Positions 27,497-36,948 are shown, counted from the stretch's first letter. The stretch is DNA of 64,000 nt from an uncultured Bacteroidia bacterium (GCA_938038735.1 CALHSW010000073.1:1-64000), one strand, 5' to 3'. The notes: generated from the letters alone by a model not told the origin. Numbers and translations are program-made.

Positions 27497-28261
27497 ATGT
27501 CTGGACACAATAAATGGTCTACCATTAAACACAAAAAGGGAGCTGCCGATGCCAAGCGGAGCAAGGAGTTCTCTCGGATAATCAAGGAAATTACCGTGGC
27601 TGTAAAGGAGGGGGGCTCCGACATTGAGGGCAACCCGCGGCTGCGGTTGGCGGTCAATAATGCCAAGGGTGTGAACATGCCCAAGGATAACATTGAGCGT
27701 GCCATTAACCGTGCCGATAAGGAGCCTGATAACCTGCAGCCCATCGTTTTCGAAGGGTATGGGCCATCGGGCATCGGCTTTGTGATAGAGTGCCTGAGCG
27801 ACAACAATAACCGCACGGTGAGCATGGTGCGCTCCATCTTCACTAAGCGCGGCTGCAGCCTGGGCACCAACGGCTCGTTAAGCTTCCTTTTTGAGCAGAA
27901 GGGGGTCTTCACCCTGACCAAAGAATCCATTGCGGCCAAGGGTCTCGATGCGGAGGAGCTAGAGCTAGAGCTCATCGAGGGGGGCGCAGATGAAATTGAG
28001 GTAGAGGACGAAGAGGTAATCGTCTACACCGCGATGGAGAACTTTGGCGCGATGCAATCCGCCCTTGAAAAATTGGACATTACGCCAAAGAATGCTGCCC
28101 TGGAGCGCATTCCAAACGATACAAAGGAACTCCCGCTAGAGGAGGCGAAGAAAATTATGCGCATGGAGCAGGATTTTGAGGATCTTGATGATGTACAGAA
28201 CGTATATCACAACCTTGAAATCACCGAGGAACTCGCGGAAGCCCTAGCCAACGAAGAGTAA
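27497..28261 (+). CDS. YebC/PmpR family protein
   Basis: Cytoplasmic protein of the YebC/TACO1 family, described both as a transcription regulator and as a factor helping ribosomes at difficult sequences. The signature MSGHNKWSTIKHKKGAADAK is at the N-terminus, followed by NPRLRLAVNNAKGVNMPKDN, NIERAINRA and GYGPSGIGFVIECLSDN, with acidic C-terminal domains. Length 254 is typical. The frame extends upstream to 27452, but MSGHNKW is the universal family start and the promoter box lies between, so 27497 is right. A strong terminator follows. Confidence 0.95.
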   Translation: MSGHNKWSTIKHKKGAADAKRSKEFSRIIKEITVAVKEGGSDIEGNPRLRLAVNNAKGVNMPKDNIERAINRADKEPDNLQPIVFEGYGPSGIGFVIECLSDNNNRTVSMVRSIFTKRGCSLGTNGSLSFLFEQKGVFTLTKESIAAKGLDAEELELELIEGGADEIEVEDEEVIVYTAMENFGAMQSALEKLDITPKNAALERIPNDTKELPLEEAKKIMRMEQDFEDLDDVQNVYHNLEITEELAEALANEE

Positions 28262-28300
28262 GGGATACCCGCACAGCGAGAAATAGTTACGACAATAACG

Positions 28301-28346
28301 AAAGATCCCGGCTTTAGGTGCACGCCTAAAGCCGGGATCTTTTTTG
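28301..28346 (+). terminator. Intrinsic terminator after yebC
   Basis: AAAGATCCCGGCTTTAGG pairs exactly with CCTAAAGCCGGGATCTTT around a six-base loop (TGCACG), with TTTTTT at the end. The A-run on the other side means it may also stop minus-strand transcription downstream of the lipoprotein gene. Confidence 0.95.
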
Positions 28347-28414
28347 GGGCAACGCCCATCTCAGAAGTTTAAATAGCAACCTACGTCTACCCCTCGGCAG
28401 AGACTTTTTGCCCC

Positions 28415-29407
28415 TTAGTTCCCCGACCGGAGTAAATCTGAGAGAGGCAGGAGCGTCACATCCCACTCCGAAAGGGCTAAACGTCTCGCCTCGCCCCGCT
28501 CCGTTATCAAATACCCCACATTCCTATTACCAATCGTATCAGCGCCTTGCACCGCCGCAGGGGGAAGCACAATTGAATAGGAAAGCGTATCGTTGCTTTG
28601 AAGCCGCATCAACAGTTTACAATCGTAACGGCCCTCTGCGTGCCACCGATTCACGCTATCAAGTTCCTGTCCAGATAAAGGGTACGAACGCAGGGCGGTT
28701 AGCGAGTGTAAAAAAACGGATACCCGCGCGGTGTCATAGTTCTCTACCGCTACGGTATCGGCGAGCGAAACCACCCTCGTGGCGTACCCATCGCCTATCT
28801 CCATTGAGAAGGAGCTCGGCAAATCCCCCCGCCAAATCAACTCAACGGTGCGTAGATCAGAGGGTTTCTCCACGCCCAGCTCAAAGGGAGTCCAGTCGTC
28901 TCTACTCAATGATAGGTCCCGAATGAACTGCTCATCAAACCCCAAAACGTCAATCGTCCACCCCTGTTTCAATGCTTCGCTATACACGCAGGGCTTCTTC
29001 CTTTCGGGTAAGAATAGGGTATATGCATCACGCTTTGCGCTATTATACTCCACGCACACCTGCAAACCATCCTCCGAGAGGCCGCTACGCAGCGAGTCGC
29101 TTCCCTCATCTGAAAGCGCCACATCGAGACGCAGCGCGCTCAAAATCTCCAGCAACGAGCGCACCTGATCCCCATTCGCCGCCCCCTGCTCGCCCACCAA
29201 CCATTGCCCATCATTCGTCTTGCGCAACCACAACGCATCCAGCCTGCGAGAGAGCCAAATGCCCCGCACCTGCGCCGTGTCGCCTATAAATACAAAGTCT
29301 TCCGCTCCATGCGATCCCCCGCAGCTTTGCAGCATTATGGGCAACGCCATAACGGCGGCGCACAGCAACACCCCAAACACCCGAATTTGTCCCTTCTGCT
29401 GAAACAT
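28415..29407 (-). CDS. Lipoprotein, DUF4340-like
   Basis: A 330-residue predicted lipoprotein: hydrophobic stretch VFGVLLCAAVMALPIMLQSC with a lipobox at LQSC, followed by CGGSHGAEDF. The rest is soluble. Segments such as RRLDALWLRKTNDGQWLVGE, RSLLEILSALRLDVAL and RYDCKLLMRLQSNDTLSYSI resemble DUF4340-type repeats, which are beta-rich modules seen in some gliding/ABC-linked proteins, but the match is by eye. It starts 14 bases after the LolA-like gene, so both are probably co-transcribed. Function unknown. Confidence 0.6.
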   Translation of the reverse strand: MFQQKGQIRVFGVLLCAAVMALPIMLQSCGGSHGAEDFVFIGDTAQVRGIWLSRRLDALWLRKTNDGQWLVGEQGAANGDQVRSLLEILSALRLDVALSDEGSDSLRSGLSEDGLQVCVEYNSAKRDAYTLFLPERKKPCVYSEALKQGWTIDVLGFDEQFIRDLSLSRDDWTPFELGVEKPSDLRTVELIWRGDLPSSFSMEIGDGYATRVVSLADTVAVENYDTARVSVFLHSLTALRSYPLSGQELDSVNRWHAEGRYDCKLLMRLQSNDTLSYSIVLPPAAVQGADTIGNRNVGYLITERGEARRLALSEWDVTLLPLSDLLRSGN

Positions 29408-29421
29408 ATTTTCTTAAATCA

Positions 29422-30099
29422 TTATCGTAAATCAATCACTTCCACCCCTTTATATCCCTGCGATTCGAAATTGAAGCTACTCCGCACAGGGGCGTTTGGC
29501 TTAACGTTTTTTAGCGTCAAGAGGTAGGAGACACCGTCTTTTCCCATGTAGGTCATTTTATACGGCATATAGGTGGAAGCCACCACCGATACGTGGATTT
29601 GCGTATAGGGTTGACGTAGATCGCGGGGATAAAACGTAAAATCGAGGTAGCGCGCGCCGTCCTTCACATGCTCCCCGCGGTAGCGTACCTTGAACAGGGT
29701 GCTATACTCTTGGAACAGCTGCATGGGCCGATCGAGCGGCGAGGTGGAGACATCTGAAAGCGTGGTCACCGTCACCTCCTTCTCCTCAGGCATATACTGC
29801 CAACGCGATTGGCCATCGCTGTATATTTCAATTCCATCCATCTTCAGCGCGTAGCTCTCCCCTCTCGCCTCAAGGCTCCCCGTAAACGGAGCGGTCATCT
29901 TCATCTCCGGCCTACTAATTGTGCATTCCACGTCAGCCGTTATCGACTTCAAACCCGCCATACGCTTAGCAAATTCACGCACCGCCGGATGCCCCTCGTC
30001 TATGCTATCCTTTTGCGCCCACGTCCCCGCGTTCCCCATCCCAAGCACCAGCACTGAAATCATCGCTATAAGTAGCCCAACTCGATTCGCTCTTTTCAT
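29422..30099 (-). CDS. LolA-like outer-membrane lipoprotein carrier
   Basis: Probable periplasmic protein that shuttles lipoproteins (or lipids) from the inner to the outer membrane. Signal peptide RANRVGLLIAMISVLVLGMG with cleavage near TWAQ. The mature part shows the LolA pattern: FAKRMAGLKSITADVECTIS, then FTGSLEARGESYALKM, DGQSRWQYMPEEKEVTV, and the end SSFNFESQGYKGVEVIDLR. An open frame reaches 30174, but the ATG at 30099 begins the signal peptide directly. Length 225 fits. Lies downstream of ftsK as in other Bacteroidota genomes. Confidence 0.85.
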   Translation of the reverse strand: MKRANRVGLLIAMISVLVLGMGNAGTWAQKDSIDEGHPAVREFAKRMAGLKSITADVECTISRPEMKMTAPFTGSLEARGESYALKMDGIEIYSDGQSRWQYMPEEKEVTVTTLSDVSTSPLDRPMQLFQEYSTLFKVRYRGEHVKDGARYLDFTFYPRDLRQPYTQIHVSVVASTYMPYKMTYMGKDGVSYLLTLKNVKPNAPVRSSFNFESQGYKGVEVIDLR

Positions 30100-30448
30100 T
30101 TCACTAAACGCCTTATCCGCCTTTACTCTACAACTATAAATCGCCCATTGCCCTGCACGCAAAGCAAACTCCATACCAAATACTGCAATACCTCAAGCAC
30201 CACTCATCGGAACAATCGGCGCGAAGAGCCCCGATAAGGATATCGCCGCGGTGGACATCCTCACACAACCATCACTTCTGTTGGCTATTCTGTGAAATGC
30301 TACAGAGCTGGCAAAAGACTCAGCACTACAGCGGCATGGTAGTGGCGAAAGGTTACACTCGCCCACACGCCGCAGTAAACAACTCACCAAAACATGACGT
30401 ATCGACCATTCCGAAAGTAGCGCCGCGGAGCCCTTCTCTAGAATTGAT
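30100..30448. other. Gene-free spacer between ftsK and the LolA-like gene
   Basis: About 350 bases with no supported gene. Short frames on both strands have no recognisable product. No clear TAnnTTTG box or terminator was found, so whether ftsK reads through into the LolA-like gene is open. Confidence 0.5.
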
Positions 30449-33097
30449 TCACGAAAGCTCAGCTAGCACCCGCTCCAGGGCCACTCTATCGCTCAGCAAC
30501 ACCTCACGCGGCTTGCCCGCAACCTGCGCCGCCACGATGCCCGCCGCCTCTAGCTGGTCTACTATGCGCCCCGCACGGTTATAGCCTATCGCATACTTTC
30601 GCTGTATGGAAGAGGTGGAGCAGCGCCCCTCCTCAACCACCATACGGGCTACCTCCTCAAAGAGGCCATCGCGCTCCGACAGCGAAGACCCGCCCGCAGC
30701 GTACTCCTCAATGGAGCCACCCACCGAATCGGGAAGAAGGTAGGCACTTTCGTACCCCTTTTGATTCCCGATAAAATCGGTTATTCGCTCCAGCTCCGGC
30801 ATGTCTAAGAATGCGCACTGGAGGCGAACGAGCTCCGTGCCAACGTTGATAAGCATGTCACCTCGCCCAATGAGCTGGTTAGCACCGCTTTGGTCTATAA
30901 TGGTGCGTGAATCTACCGTTGAACTCACCCTAAAGGCTATCCTCGCCGGGAAGTTAGCTTTTATCGTTCCCGTAATGATGTTCGCAGTCGGTCGCTGCGT
31001 AGCTATAACCAAATGGATCCCGATGGCCCGTGCGAGCTGCGCCAAACGTGCGATGGGTTGCTCCACATCGCGCCCAGCCGTCATGATCAAATCGGCATAC
31101 TCGTCAACCACTACCACTATGTACGGGAGGTAGCGATGCCCGCTCTCAGAGTCCAACCTTCCTGAAACGAACTTCTCGTTATACTCCTCAATATTCCTAA
31201 CCATAGCGTCTTTGAGGAGTTCATAGCGGTTGTCCATTTCGTTGCATAGGGAGGTCAAAGACTCCACCACAAGGTCAACATCGGTGATAATAGCCTCCCC
31301 ATTGCCTGGGACCTTCGCCAAGTAGTGATGCTCTATCTTGGAGTACAAACTCAGCTCTACCTTTTTGGGGTCGACAAATACAAATTTGAGCTGCGATGGG
31401 TGCTTGCGGTAGAGCAGCGAGGTGATGATGGCGTTTAGACCCACAGACTTACCCTGCCCGGTGGCCCCAGCCACCAAAAGGTGCGGCATCTTGGCGAGGT
31501 CAAAAACGTACACTTGATTGTCAATCGTACGCCCTATCGCCACGGGTAGAATCGCCCCGCTCTGCTGGTAGGCACTTGAGCTGAGCACGCTTTTCATCGA
31601 CACGGTGGAGGGGTGCGCATTGGGCACCTCTATCCCAACCGTGCCACGCCCCGGCATCGGCGCAATGATACGTACCGAGAGCGCCGCGAGGCTCATCGCA
31701 ATGTCATCCTCTAGATTCTTTATTTTCTTTATGAGGATACCCTTTTTCAGCACCACCTCGTAGAGGGTAACCGTGGGGCCCTGTATAATCTTAATGTTCG
31801 CAATCTCAATATTGTAGGTTCGCAGAGCCTTGATAATCTCCGCTCGCTTCTCGATAAGCTCGGCGCTAGTAGCCTTCTGCTGCCCATCGCTGTGGTCGTC
31901 AAGTAAATCGAGCGGGGGAAACTGGTAACCAGGCAATTCCAGCTTCGGGTCGTAGCACCCATCGGTCGTGTAGCACCCCGTTACGGCCTGCTCTTCTGGG
32001 GGAACCTCCACCACCGTGGTGGCTATGTCGTCATCCTGCGGATCGGTTGCTCCGCCATCGTTCTCTTCTAGCGGCTCCTGCGCCTCTACGCTGGCACTTC
32101 CCTCGCTTTCTTCACCCTTCGCAGCATCCTCTTCTACGGCTGGCTGCGCTGCCCCTTCTTGCGTACGCTGCTCCGCTTGCTCCCCGCTTGTCTCTATTCC
32201 CCCGCGCTCCTCCTCCCCTCGCTCCGTCGGCTGTTCCTCAACAGATACCTCCTGCCCCGGGGCCTCTTCCTCGTAATCGACATATTCTGTCGGCACATCA
32301 TCCTCCCCCGTGGTTTCCATCACCTCTGACGTCTCCTCCTCCACTGCCGTAGACTCCTCCTGCGCCTCCGCTTGCACCTCTTCAGCTGCATTCACTGAAG
32401 GATCTTGCTCCGCCGTACCCTCCACCGTGGTAGCCACCTCTGGCTTCCCTACACCCAGCAATCGCTCCGCAGCCCTACGCGCCTTGTCAACATTGCTATT
32501 GGCGCGGTTATGAATCCAGTGGTTAAAGCCACGACTCACCCACATAAGGTAACCCAGCGCAACGGCGGCCACCAACACGCCCGTCAAGGGATACCCCATC
32601 CTAGTCACCATCCAACGGTTCACAAACAGCCCATAATCCCCCCCGAGCCCTGAGCCAAGGTAGCCTCCCGCACTTCCGAACAGGTAGCCAAAACATATCG
32701 ATGCCACCACCATCCCCACCGCCATCATCAGCAGCCTACGATAGTAATGCTTTACCTGCACCCCAAGCACCCACACGGCAAGCATCGCTACCATAAAGGG
32801 TATAACCAACGCCCCCACCCCGAACCCTCTACTCACGCACATCGCGGCCAACGTTGCGCCGAACGTTCCCATCCAGTTGGATGCCGTCGCCCCGCTATCC
32901 GACCATAAGTTCACCCACGTTAGGCTTTGGTCGTTGGCCCAAGTGAAAAAATGTATTATAAAGGCTGCCGCCAAGTAGAGCGCAAACGCCACTAAAATGA
33001 TAAAAAGTGACAGCACCAGCAAGTCCCGATTACTACTCGCCGACACCGTCTCTGGCATTTTCCCTCTCCGGGTTGTTTTCTCTCGTTTACTCGTCAT
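30449..33097 (-). CDS. ftsK: DNA translocase FtsK/SpoIIIE
   Basis: Hexameric motor that pumps chromosome ends through the closing septum. About four membrane segments occupy residues 25-190. An acidic Glu/Ala-rich linker (about 215-370) joins them to the motor. The motor has Walker A AGATGQGKSVGLN near residue 541, Walker B PYIVVVVDEYADLIM, and the conserved block VIATQRPTANIITGTIKANF. The C-terminal gamma winged-helix (SSIQRKYAIGYNRAGRIVDQ) would read orienting DNA motifs. Length 882 is normal. The promoter box at 33173-33180 lies 75 bases upstream. Confidence 0.96.
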   Translation of the reverse strand: MTSKREKTTRRGKMPETVSASSNRDLLVLSLFIILVAFALYLAAAFIIHFFTWANDQSLTWVNLWSDSGATASNWMGTFGATLAAMCVSRGFGVGALVIPFMVAMLAVWVLGVQVKHYYRRLLMMAVGMVVASICFGYLFGSAGGYLGSGLGGDYGLFVNRWMVTRMGYPLTGVLVAAVALGYLMWVSRGFNHWIHNRANSNVDKARRAAERLLGVGKPEVATTVEGTAEQDPSVNAAEEVQAEAQEESTAVEEETSEVMETTGEDDVPTEYVDYEEEAPGQEVSVEEQPTERGEEERGGIETSGEQAEQRTQEGAAQPAVEEDAAKGEESEGSASVEAQEPLEENDGGATDPQDDDIATTVVEVPPEEQAVTGCYTTDGCYDPKLELPGYQFPPLDLLDDHSDGQQKATSAELIEKRAEIIKALRTYNIEIANIKIIQGPTVTLYEVVLKKGILIKKIKNLEDDIAMSLAALSVRIIAPMPGRGTVGIEVPNAHPSTVSMKSVLSSSAYQQSGAILPVAIGRTIDNQVYVFDLAKMPHLLVAGATGQGKSVGLNAIITSLLYRKHPSQLKFVFVDPKKVELSLYSKIEHHYLAKVPGNGEAIITDVDLVVESLTSLCNEMDNRYELLKDAMVRNIEEYNEKFVSGRLDSESGHRYLPYIVVVVDEYADLIMTAGRDVEQPIARLAQLARAIGIHLVIATQRPTANIITGTIKANFPARIAFRVSSTVDSRTIIDQSGANQLIGRGDMLINVGTELVRLQCAFLDMPELERITDFIGNQKGYESAYLLPDSVGGSIEEYAAGGSSLSERDGLFEEVARMVVEEGRCSTSSIQRKYAIGYNRAGRIVDQLEAAGIVAAQVAGKPREVLLSDRVALERVLAELS

Positions 33098-33172
33098 CTC
33101 CTTCGCCTATAGCTACCTCCATCCCCTTGCTACACCGCAGAATAGCCTCCTATTACGCCCCCTTGGGAGGGG

Positions 33173-33180
33173 CAAAGGTA
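33173..33180 (-). promoter_or_regulatory. -7 promoter box of ftsK
   Basis: TACCTTTG on the minus strand, exact TAnnTTTG, lying between the second DUF4491 gene and ftsK. It gives ftsK its own start of transcription. Confidence 0.6.
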
Positions 33181-33226
33181 GCGATTTCACCTCCCACAAA
33201 AAAACGCCTCCTTGCTACTCAGCTTT

Positions 33227-33511
33227 TTACTGCCTTTTGGGATTGCGGGGATACCACCCTTTCTCCACCCGCTTCTCCTGCTTTATCACCTCCCCTATCC
33301 CCCACAGATAGCACGCTCCCAGCACCGCCAACAGGCTGGATAGCACCAGGTTCTTCACGAACAGTGCCCCCACGATGGCTGCAACGCCAACGATTAAGAA
33401 AAGCACCCAAATCCGCTTTGTAAAATAGTACTCACCGGCAACGCAAGACCAACGCGATAGCGCAAACAGCGCAAGCGTACCTATGCCGATGGCCAATCCC
33501 TCATAGCTCAT
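33227..33511 (-). CDS. DUF4491 family membrane protein (second copy)
   Basis: Small inner-membrane protein of 94 residues with three hydrophobic segments. It ends in the DUF4491 signature RVEKGWYPRNPKRQ; EYYFTKRIWVLFLIVGVAAI and SSLLAVLGACYLWGIGEV fit the family as I remember it. It is 7 bases after a second member of the same family, so these are tandem paralogues. Function unknown. Confidence 0.85.
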   Translation of the reverse strand: MSYEGLAIGIGTLALFALSRWSCVAGEYYFTKRIWVLFLIVGVAAIVGALFVKNLVLSSLLAVLGACYLWGIGEVIKQEKRVEKGWYPRNPKRQ

Positions 33512-33518
33512 TGCGAAA

Positions 33519-33854
33519 TCATTCCCCCTTCTTTAATCTCCGAGCCGTACCCCTGGTCGGAATATAGTACGATTCAGGACGCCGTGGATTCCTTTTAGCC
33601 CGCCCCAACACCACCCTTCTATACTGACGGCACACTTCCAAAGCCGAGTACAGCATCGCCGCCCCTGCGCCTCCAAGTAGCACTGACACCACCCCCCGAA
33701 CGAAAAGCGATAGCCCGAAAAATGCAACGCCCACCACAGCTAGGACCCACCATACGCCCCGCCCTGCCCTGTACTCTAGCCAAACCACCAAGGGATGACA
33801 AACCCCTATCATCACGAACACAGATAAGCCTACAAAGACACCTTGCCAACCCAT
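33519..33854 (-). CDS. DUF4491 family membrane protein (first copy)
   Basis: A 111-residue membrane protein aligned along its length with its downstream neighbour: GVFVGLSVFVMIGVCHPLVV, EYRAGRGVWWVLAVVGVAFF and SVLLGGAGAAMLYSALEVC. It differs at the end, where RRVVLGRAKRNPRRPE replaces the usual RVEKGWFPMNPKR, and it carries a basic tail of about 20 residues. Encoded 40 bases after trkH, likely on the same transcript. Function unknown. Confidence 0.8.
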   Translation of the reverse strand: MGWQGVFVGLSVFVMIGVCHPLVVWLEYRAGRGVWWVLAVVGVAFFGLSLFVRGVVSVLLGGAGAAMLYSALEVCRQYRRVVLGRAKRNPRRPESYYIPTRGTARRLKKGE

Positions 33855-33894
33855 TCTCCTACTCCTTTTTACCTACTTATTCTCACCCACGCCG

Positions 33895-35334
33895 TTACCT
33901 GAACCGATGCGGCGTTAACGCCACCAAGAGGGCAAAAATTTCCAAACGTCCCACAATCATTAAGATTCCGCACGACACCTGAATGAAGCCAGGAAAAATG
34001 CCATACGTATCAAACGATGTTAATCGCCCTAAGCCAGGCCCCGCATTCGCAATGCAAGCCAACGTGGCACTCAACGATGTCTTCATATCAAAGCCTGCGA
34101 GCATAACTAGCATTGCATGGAACAGAGCAACCACAATGTAGATCATCATAAAAACGAACGTCGAGTTCACCACCTCCTCCGAGATTACCTCTCGTCCTAG
34201 ACGGGCACGGATTACCCCCTGCGGATGCATTAACCTACCCACGTACGCTCGTACGCCCGATAGCATCACCGCCAACCGATCCACCTTTACGCCTCCAGCC
34301 GTTGACCCTGAACACCCGCCTACTATTATTACCAGCATTAGCACAAGCTGCGAAAACTGCGGCCATAAACTCGCATCGGCCGTTGCGAAACCAGTCGTGG
34401 ACATGAGCGAGACTATCATGAACGATCCCTCCCGCAGACTTGCCCCCCACGCTTTACCGCTCGTGAAATGCAAATTCAATGTCACCGCCGTCACAGCTAT
34501 AGCTAGCACCAGCAGGAACAGACGCACCACCTTCGAACGGAACACCCCTCGCCAATTTCCCCGCAGGGCGCTATACAGTAGGCCGAAATGCAAGCAAGAA
34601 ATAATCATGAATAGCATTAGCACCACCTCCACGGACACGCTCTGATAGGTGGCTACGCTCATCGTGGTTGGGGCAAAGCCCCCCGTTGACACCGTGGAGA
34701 ACGCCAGTAAGAATGCGTCGAATAGGGGGATTCCACAGAGTAGCAGCGACAGCAGCACCGCCACGGTTATGCCGATGTATACCAGCCCCATCTGTTCAAG
34801 AATTCGACTTGTGCGCTGCCGATAGTCCTGCTGGGCAATCACCGAGATCTCGCTCCGCGAAAGCGTCATGCGCGCCTTGCCCAATGCGGGTATTACGATC
34901 GACACAAACGCCACTACGCCCATCCCGCCCACCCAATGGGTCAACGCACGGTACAGCAACACGCTCTTCGGAAGTGCTTCCACCTCCGAGAGCATCGTAG
35001 CACCCGTCGTTGTAAATCCAGATGCCGACTCAAACCAAGCCGATGCTAAATCAAAGGGTTTCCCGTATAGAGCGTATGGTATCATCCCCCAAAAACAAAC
35101 CGCAAGCCATGCGTACACCACTATTGAATACCCTTCGCGCTCGGAGAGCTGTCGCTCATGCGGCACAAAAAGTACGGGAAGAAGCCCCGTGAAGAATGTT
35201 ATGAGCCCCGAATACAAAAAGATAGGCCCCGCACCATCATTTATCACCAGGGAGTACGCTAGAACCAGGAGCATAACGCCTGCCAGGAGTACTAGCGTTA
35301 TCCCGACGTAACGCATTACCACGTACGTCCTCAT
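33895..35334 (-). CDS. trkH: TrkH family potassium uptake protein
   Basis: Inner-membrane K+ channel-like subunit of a Trk/Ktr transporter. It shows the four pore-loop repeats of the superfamily, with filter regions SGFTTTGATML, STVSTGGFAPT, SLMSTTGFATAD and CIANAGPGLG. Hydrophobic segments fill most of the 479 residues. No TrkA/KtrA gate subunit lies in this window. It overlaps the upstream HAMP-only protein by four bases (ATGA), so the two are translationally coupled. Downstream are the DUF4491 pair. Confidence 0.94.
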   Translation of the reverse strand: MRTYVVMRYVGITLVLLAGVMLLVLAYSLVINDGAGPIFLYSGLITFFTGLLPVLFVPHERQLSEREGYSIVVYAWLAVCFWGMIPYALYGKPFDLASAWFESASGFTTTGATMLSEVEALPKSVLLYRALTHWVGGMGVVAFVSIVIPALGKARMTLSRSEISVIAQQDYRQRTSRILEQMGLVYIGITVAVLLSLLLCGIPLFDAFLLAFSTVSTGGFAPTTMSVATYQSVSVEVVLMLFMIISCLHFGLLYSALRGNWRGVFRSKVVRLFLLVLAIAVTAVTLNLHFTSGKAWGASLREGSFMIVSLMSTTGFATADASLWPQFSQLVLMLVIIVGGCSGSTAGGVKVDRLAVMLSGVRAYVGRLMHPQGVIRARLGREVISEEVVNSTFVFMMIYIVVALFHAMLVMLAGFDMKTSLSATLACIANAGPGLGRLTSFDTYGIFPGFIQVSCGILMIVGRLEIFALLVALTPHRFR

Positions 35335-36122
35335 AGACCGCGGTGCCGCCCCTCCTTTTCATCGCAACGCTCCATCAGGCGTTCAATGGCCCGCCATAGC
35401 TCTCCCAGCTCATCATCATTGATTATCCGCACGGTACCCCTATCGCGGTAACGTAAGTACCCCTCAGTGGCATCTCGCATCTGCATCACCGGGCGTAGGT
35501 AGAACGTTGAGATTAAATACATAAACATCAACGCAAATAGCACGCCTACAATCATCACGATTAGACCCGGACGAATTGAACGCTCGGGGAAAGAATCGAT
35601 TAGGTGCGAAGCGTTGTAAAGATGCTCCTGATTAAGGGTAAGAAGTTTCTGCACTGCCCGTTTAACCGTCTCGTGGGCAGGCTTGATCAGCTGCATATAA
35701 TCATGCAACGCTGGCTGCTCCATCGCCAGAAGCTTGTGGGCCGCCTGTACATACGCACCGCTCGCAGCATCCACAGAGTCTAACGATGCTTTCTCCCCCT
35801 CATGCGTCACATTGCCATGCGCCTGCACCCTACTGCTAGAAAACTCCTCGTGCCAATGCGCAAACTCACGCTCCGCCTCCTCCCGACTCCCATAGTCTCC
35901 TGCCACAAAGCGCAGCAACACCTCATTTTCCATCTCCTGCGCATCTAGCATCCCCTGACCGAATTGTACGCTTCGATAGCTATCCCGCATCATAGAACGC
36001 ACCTCTTGGCTCATCCGCTTCAGCTCATGTATCGACAGGGCCCCCGACACCACAACCATAGCCGCCAAAATTAAAAAGCCAGCCAGCACCCGCCCCCGTA
36101 TGCCAAATCTAATACGCTTCAT
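35331..36122 (-). CDS. HAMP-domain membrane protein without output domain
   Basis: A 263-residue protein built like the front half of a sensor kinase or chemoreceptor. It has a first membrane helix (RVLAGFLILAAMVVVSGALS), a periplasmic all-helical region of about 150 residues in four-helix-bundle style, a second membrane helix (PGLIVMIVGVLFALMFMYLI) and a HAMP domain from STFYLRPVMQMRDATEGYLR to DDELGELWRAIERLM. It stops 15 residues later (CDEKEGRHRGL). No kinase, methyl-accepting or cyclase domain follows. Its stop overlaps the trkH start, so its output may go to the transporter or to a separate kinase. Confidence 0.85.
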   Translation of the reverse strand: MKRIRFGIRGRVLAGFLILAAMVVVSGALSIHELKRMSQEVRSMMRDSYRSVQFGQGMLDAQEMENEVLLRFVAGDYGSREEAEREFAHWHEEFSSSRVQAHGNVTHEGEKASLDSVDAASGAYVQAAHKLLAMEQPALHDYMQLIKPAHETVKRAVQKLLTLNQEHLYNASHLIDSFPERSIRPGLIVMIVGVLFALMFMYLISTFYLRPVMQMRDATEGYLRYRDRGTVRIINDDELGELWRAIERLMERCDEKEGRHRGL

Positions 36123-36249
36123 ACCCTACTTCCCCAAAACTCTCCTGTTACAATAATTAGCTGCACCTATCCTTCTGCATCCTAGCGAACGCGAATTCCC
36201 ATCGCAGCCCTACTCTAGTCCAATATTCTGGCATCCGTTGCTGCCACCG

Positions 36250-36903
36250 CTACTCAACCCTTCCCTTCTTCTGCGCCTCCACGCATACCAACTGCGCGTC
36301 GTGCGGATGTCTATGCCTGTCAATATTTTCGAACCCAATCTCTTGTAATCGCTCCTCAATTTGCAGCGGCGTGTGTATCGGCACTAAAAAATCTTTACGA
36401 AGCTGCAGACTCCCCTGACGTTCGGTTGCACTATTGCAGATATACACTTTACCGCCCGGGCGCAGCACTCTCTGTATCTCAATCAACCCAAGCGAGAGAC
36501 TCGGCCAAAAGTACGTGGACTCTATCGCAGTTACCACATCAAACCGCCCATCTCCATACGGCAACGCCTCTACCCCGCCCTGCTTCACCTCTTCCCTCCC
36601 TAACGCTATTCCAAAACGATTTACCCAGCTAGCCTTCCGCACCGCTGCGCTTGATGGATCCACCCCGCAAACCATCCCCCACGTACGCTGCACCATGTAT
36701 GCCATGTGTCGCCCACCGCCACACCCCACTTCCAAAATATCCTCCTTCCCACCACGCAACTTCATCACCCGGCGCAGCAGCCATCGGCTCGTGCCGCCGT
36801 TCACCCTGTTCATCAGCAGCAGAGCCATGCGCCCCCACGCACCCTCCTCGGGAAATGCCGCCTGCTCCACAAGCCGATCGCCCCAGCAACTCTGCAAACT
36901 CAC
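36250..36903 (-). CDS. Class I SAM-dependent methyltransferase
   Basis: A cytoplasmic methyltransferase of 217 residues in the Methyltransf_11/UbiE-like group. Motif I is DILEVGCGGGRHMAYM near residue 56, the acidic end of strand 2 is CGVDPSS, motif II is FDVVTAIESTYFWP, and the post-motif is VLRPGGKVYICNSA. The substrate cannot be read from the sequence. It has its own promoter box at 36941-36948 and a 127-base gap before the HAMP gene. An ATG start with a short leader is used. Confidence 0.9.
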   Translation of the reverse strand: MSLQSCWGDRLVEQAAFPEEGAWGRMALLLMNRVNGGTSRWLLRRVMKLRGGKEDILEVGCGGGRHMAYMVQRTWGMVCGVDPSSAAVRKASWVNRFGIALGREEVKQGGVEALPYGDGRFDVVTAIESTYFWPSLSLGLIEIQRVLRPGGKVYICNSATERQGSLQLRKDFLVPIHTPLQIEERLQEIGFENIDRHRHPHDAQLVCVEAQKKGRVE

Positions 36904-36940
36904 TGTCTTTCCTCAACTATTTTTTGCCATTTTGCACTCG

Positions 36941-36948
36941 CGAAGGTA
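36941..36948 (-). promoter_or_regulatory. Probable -7 box of the methyltransferase gene
   Basis: TACCTTCG on the minus strand, one base off TAnnTTTG and identical to the leuS box, 37 bases upstream of the start. Confidence 0.45.
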
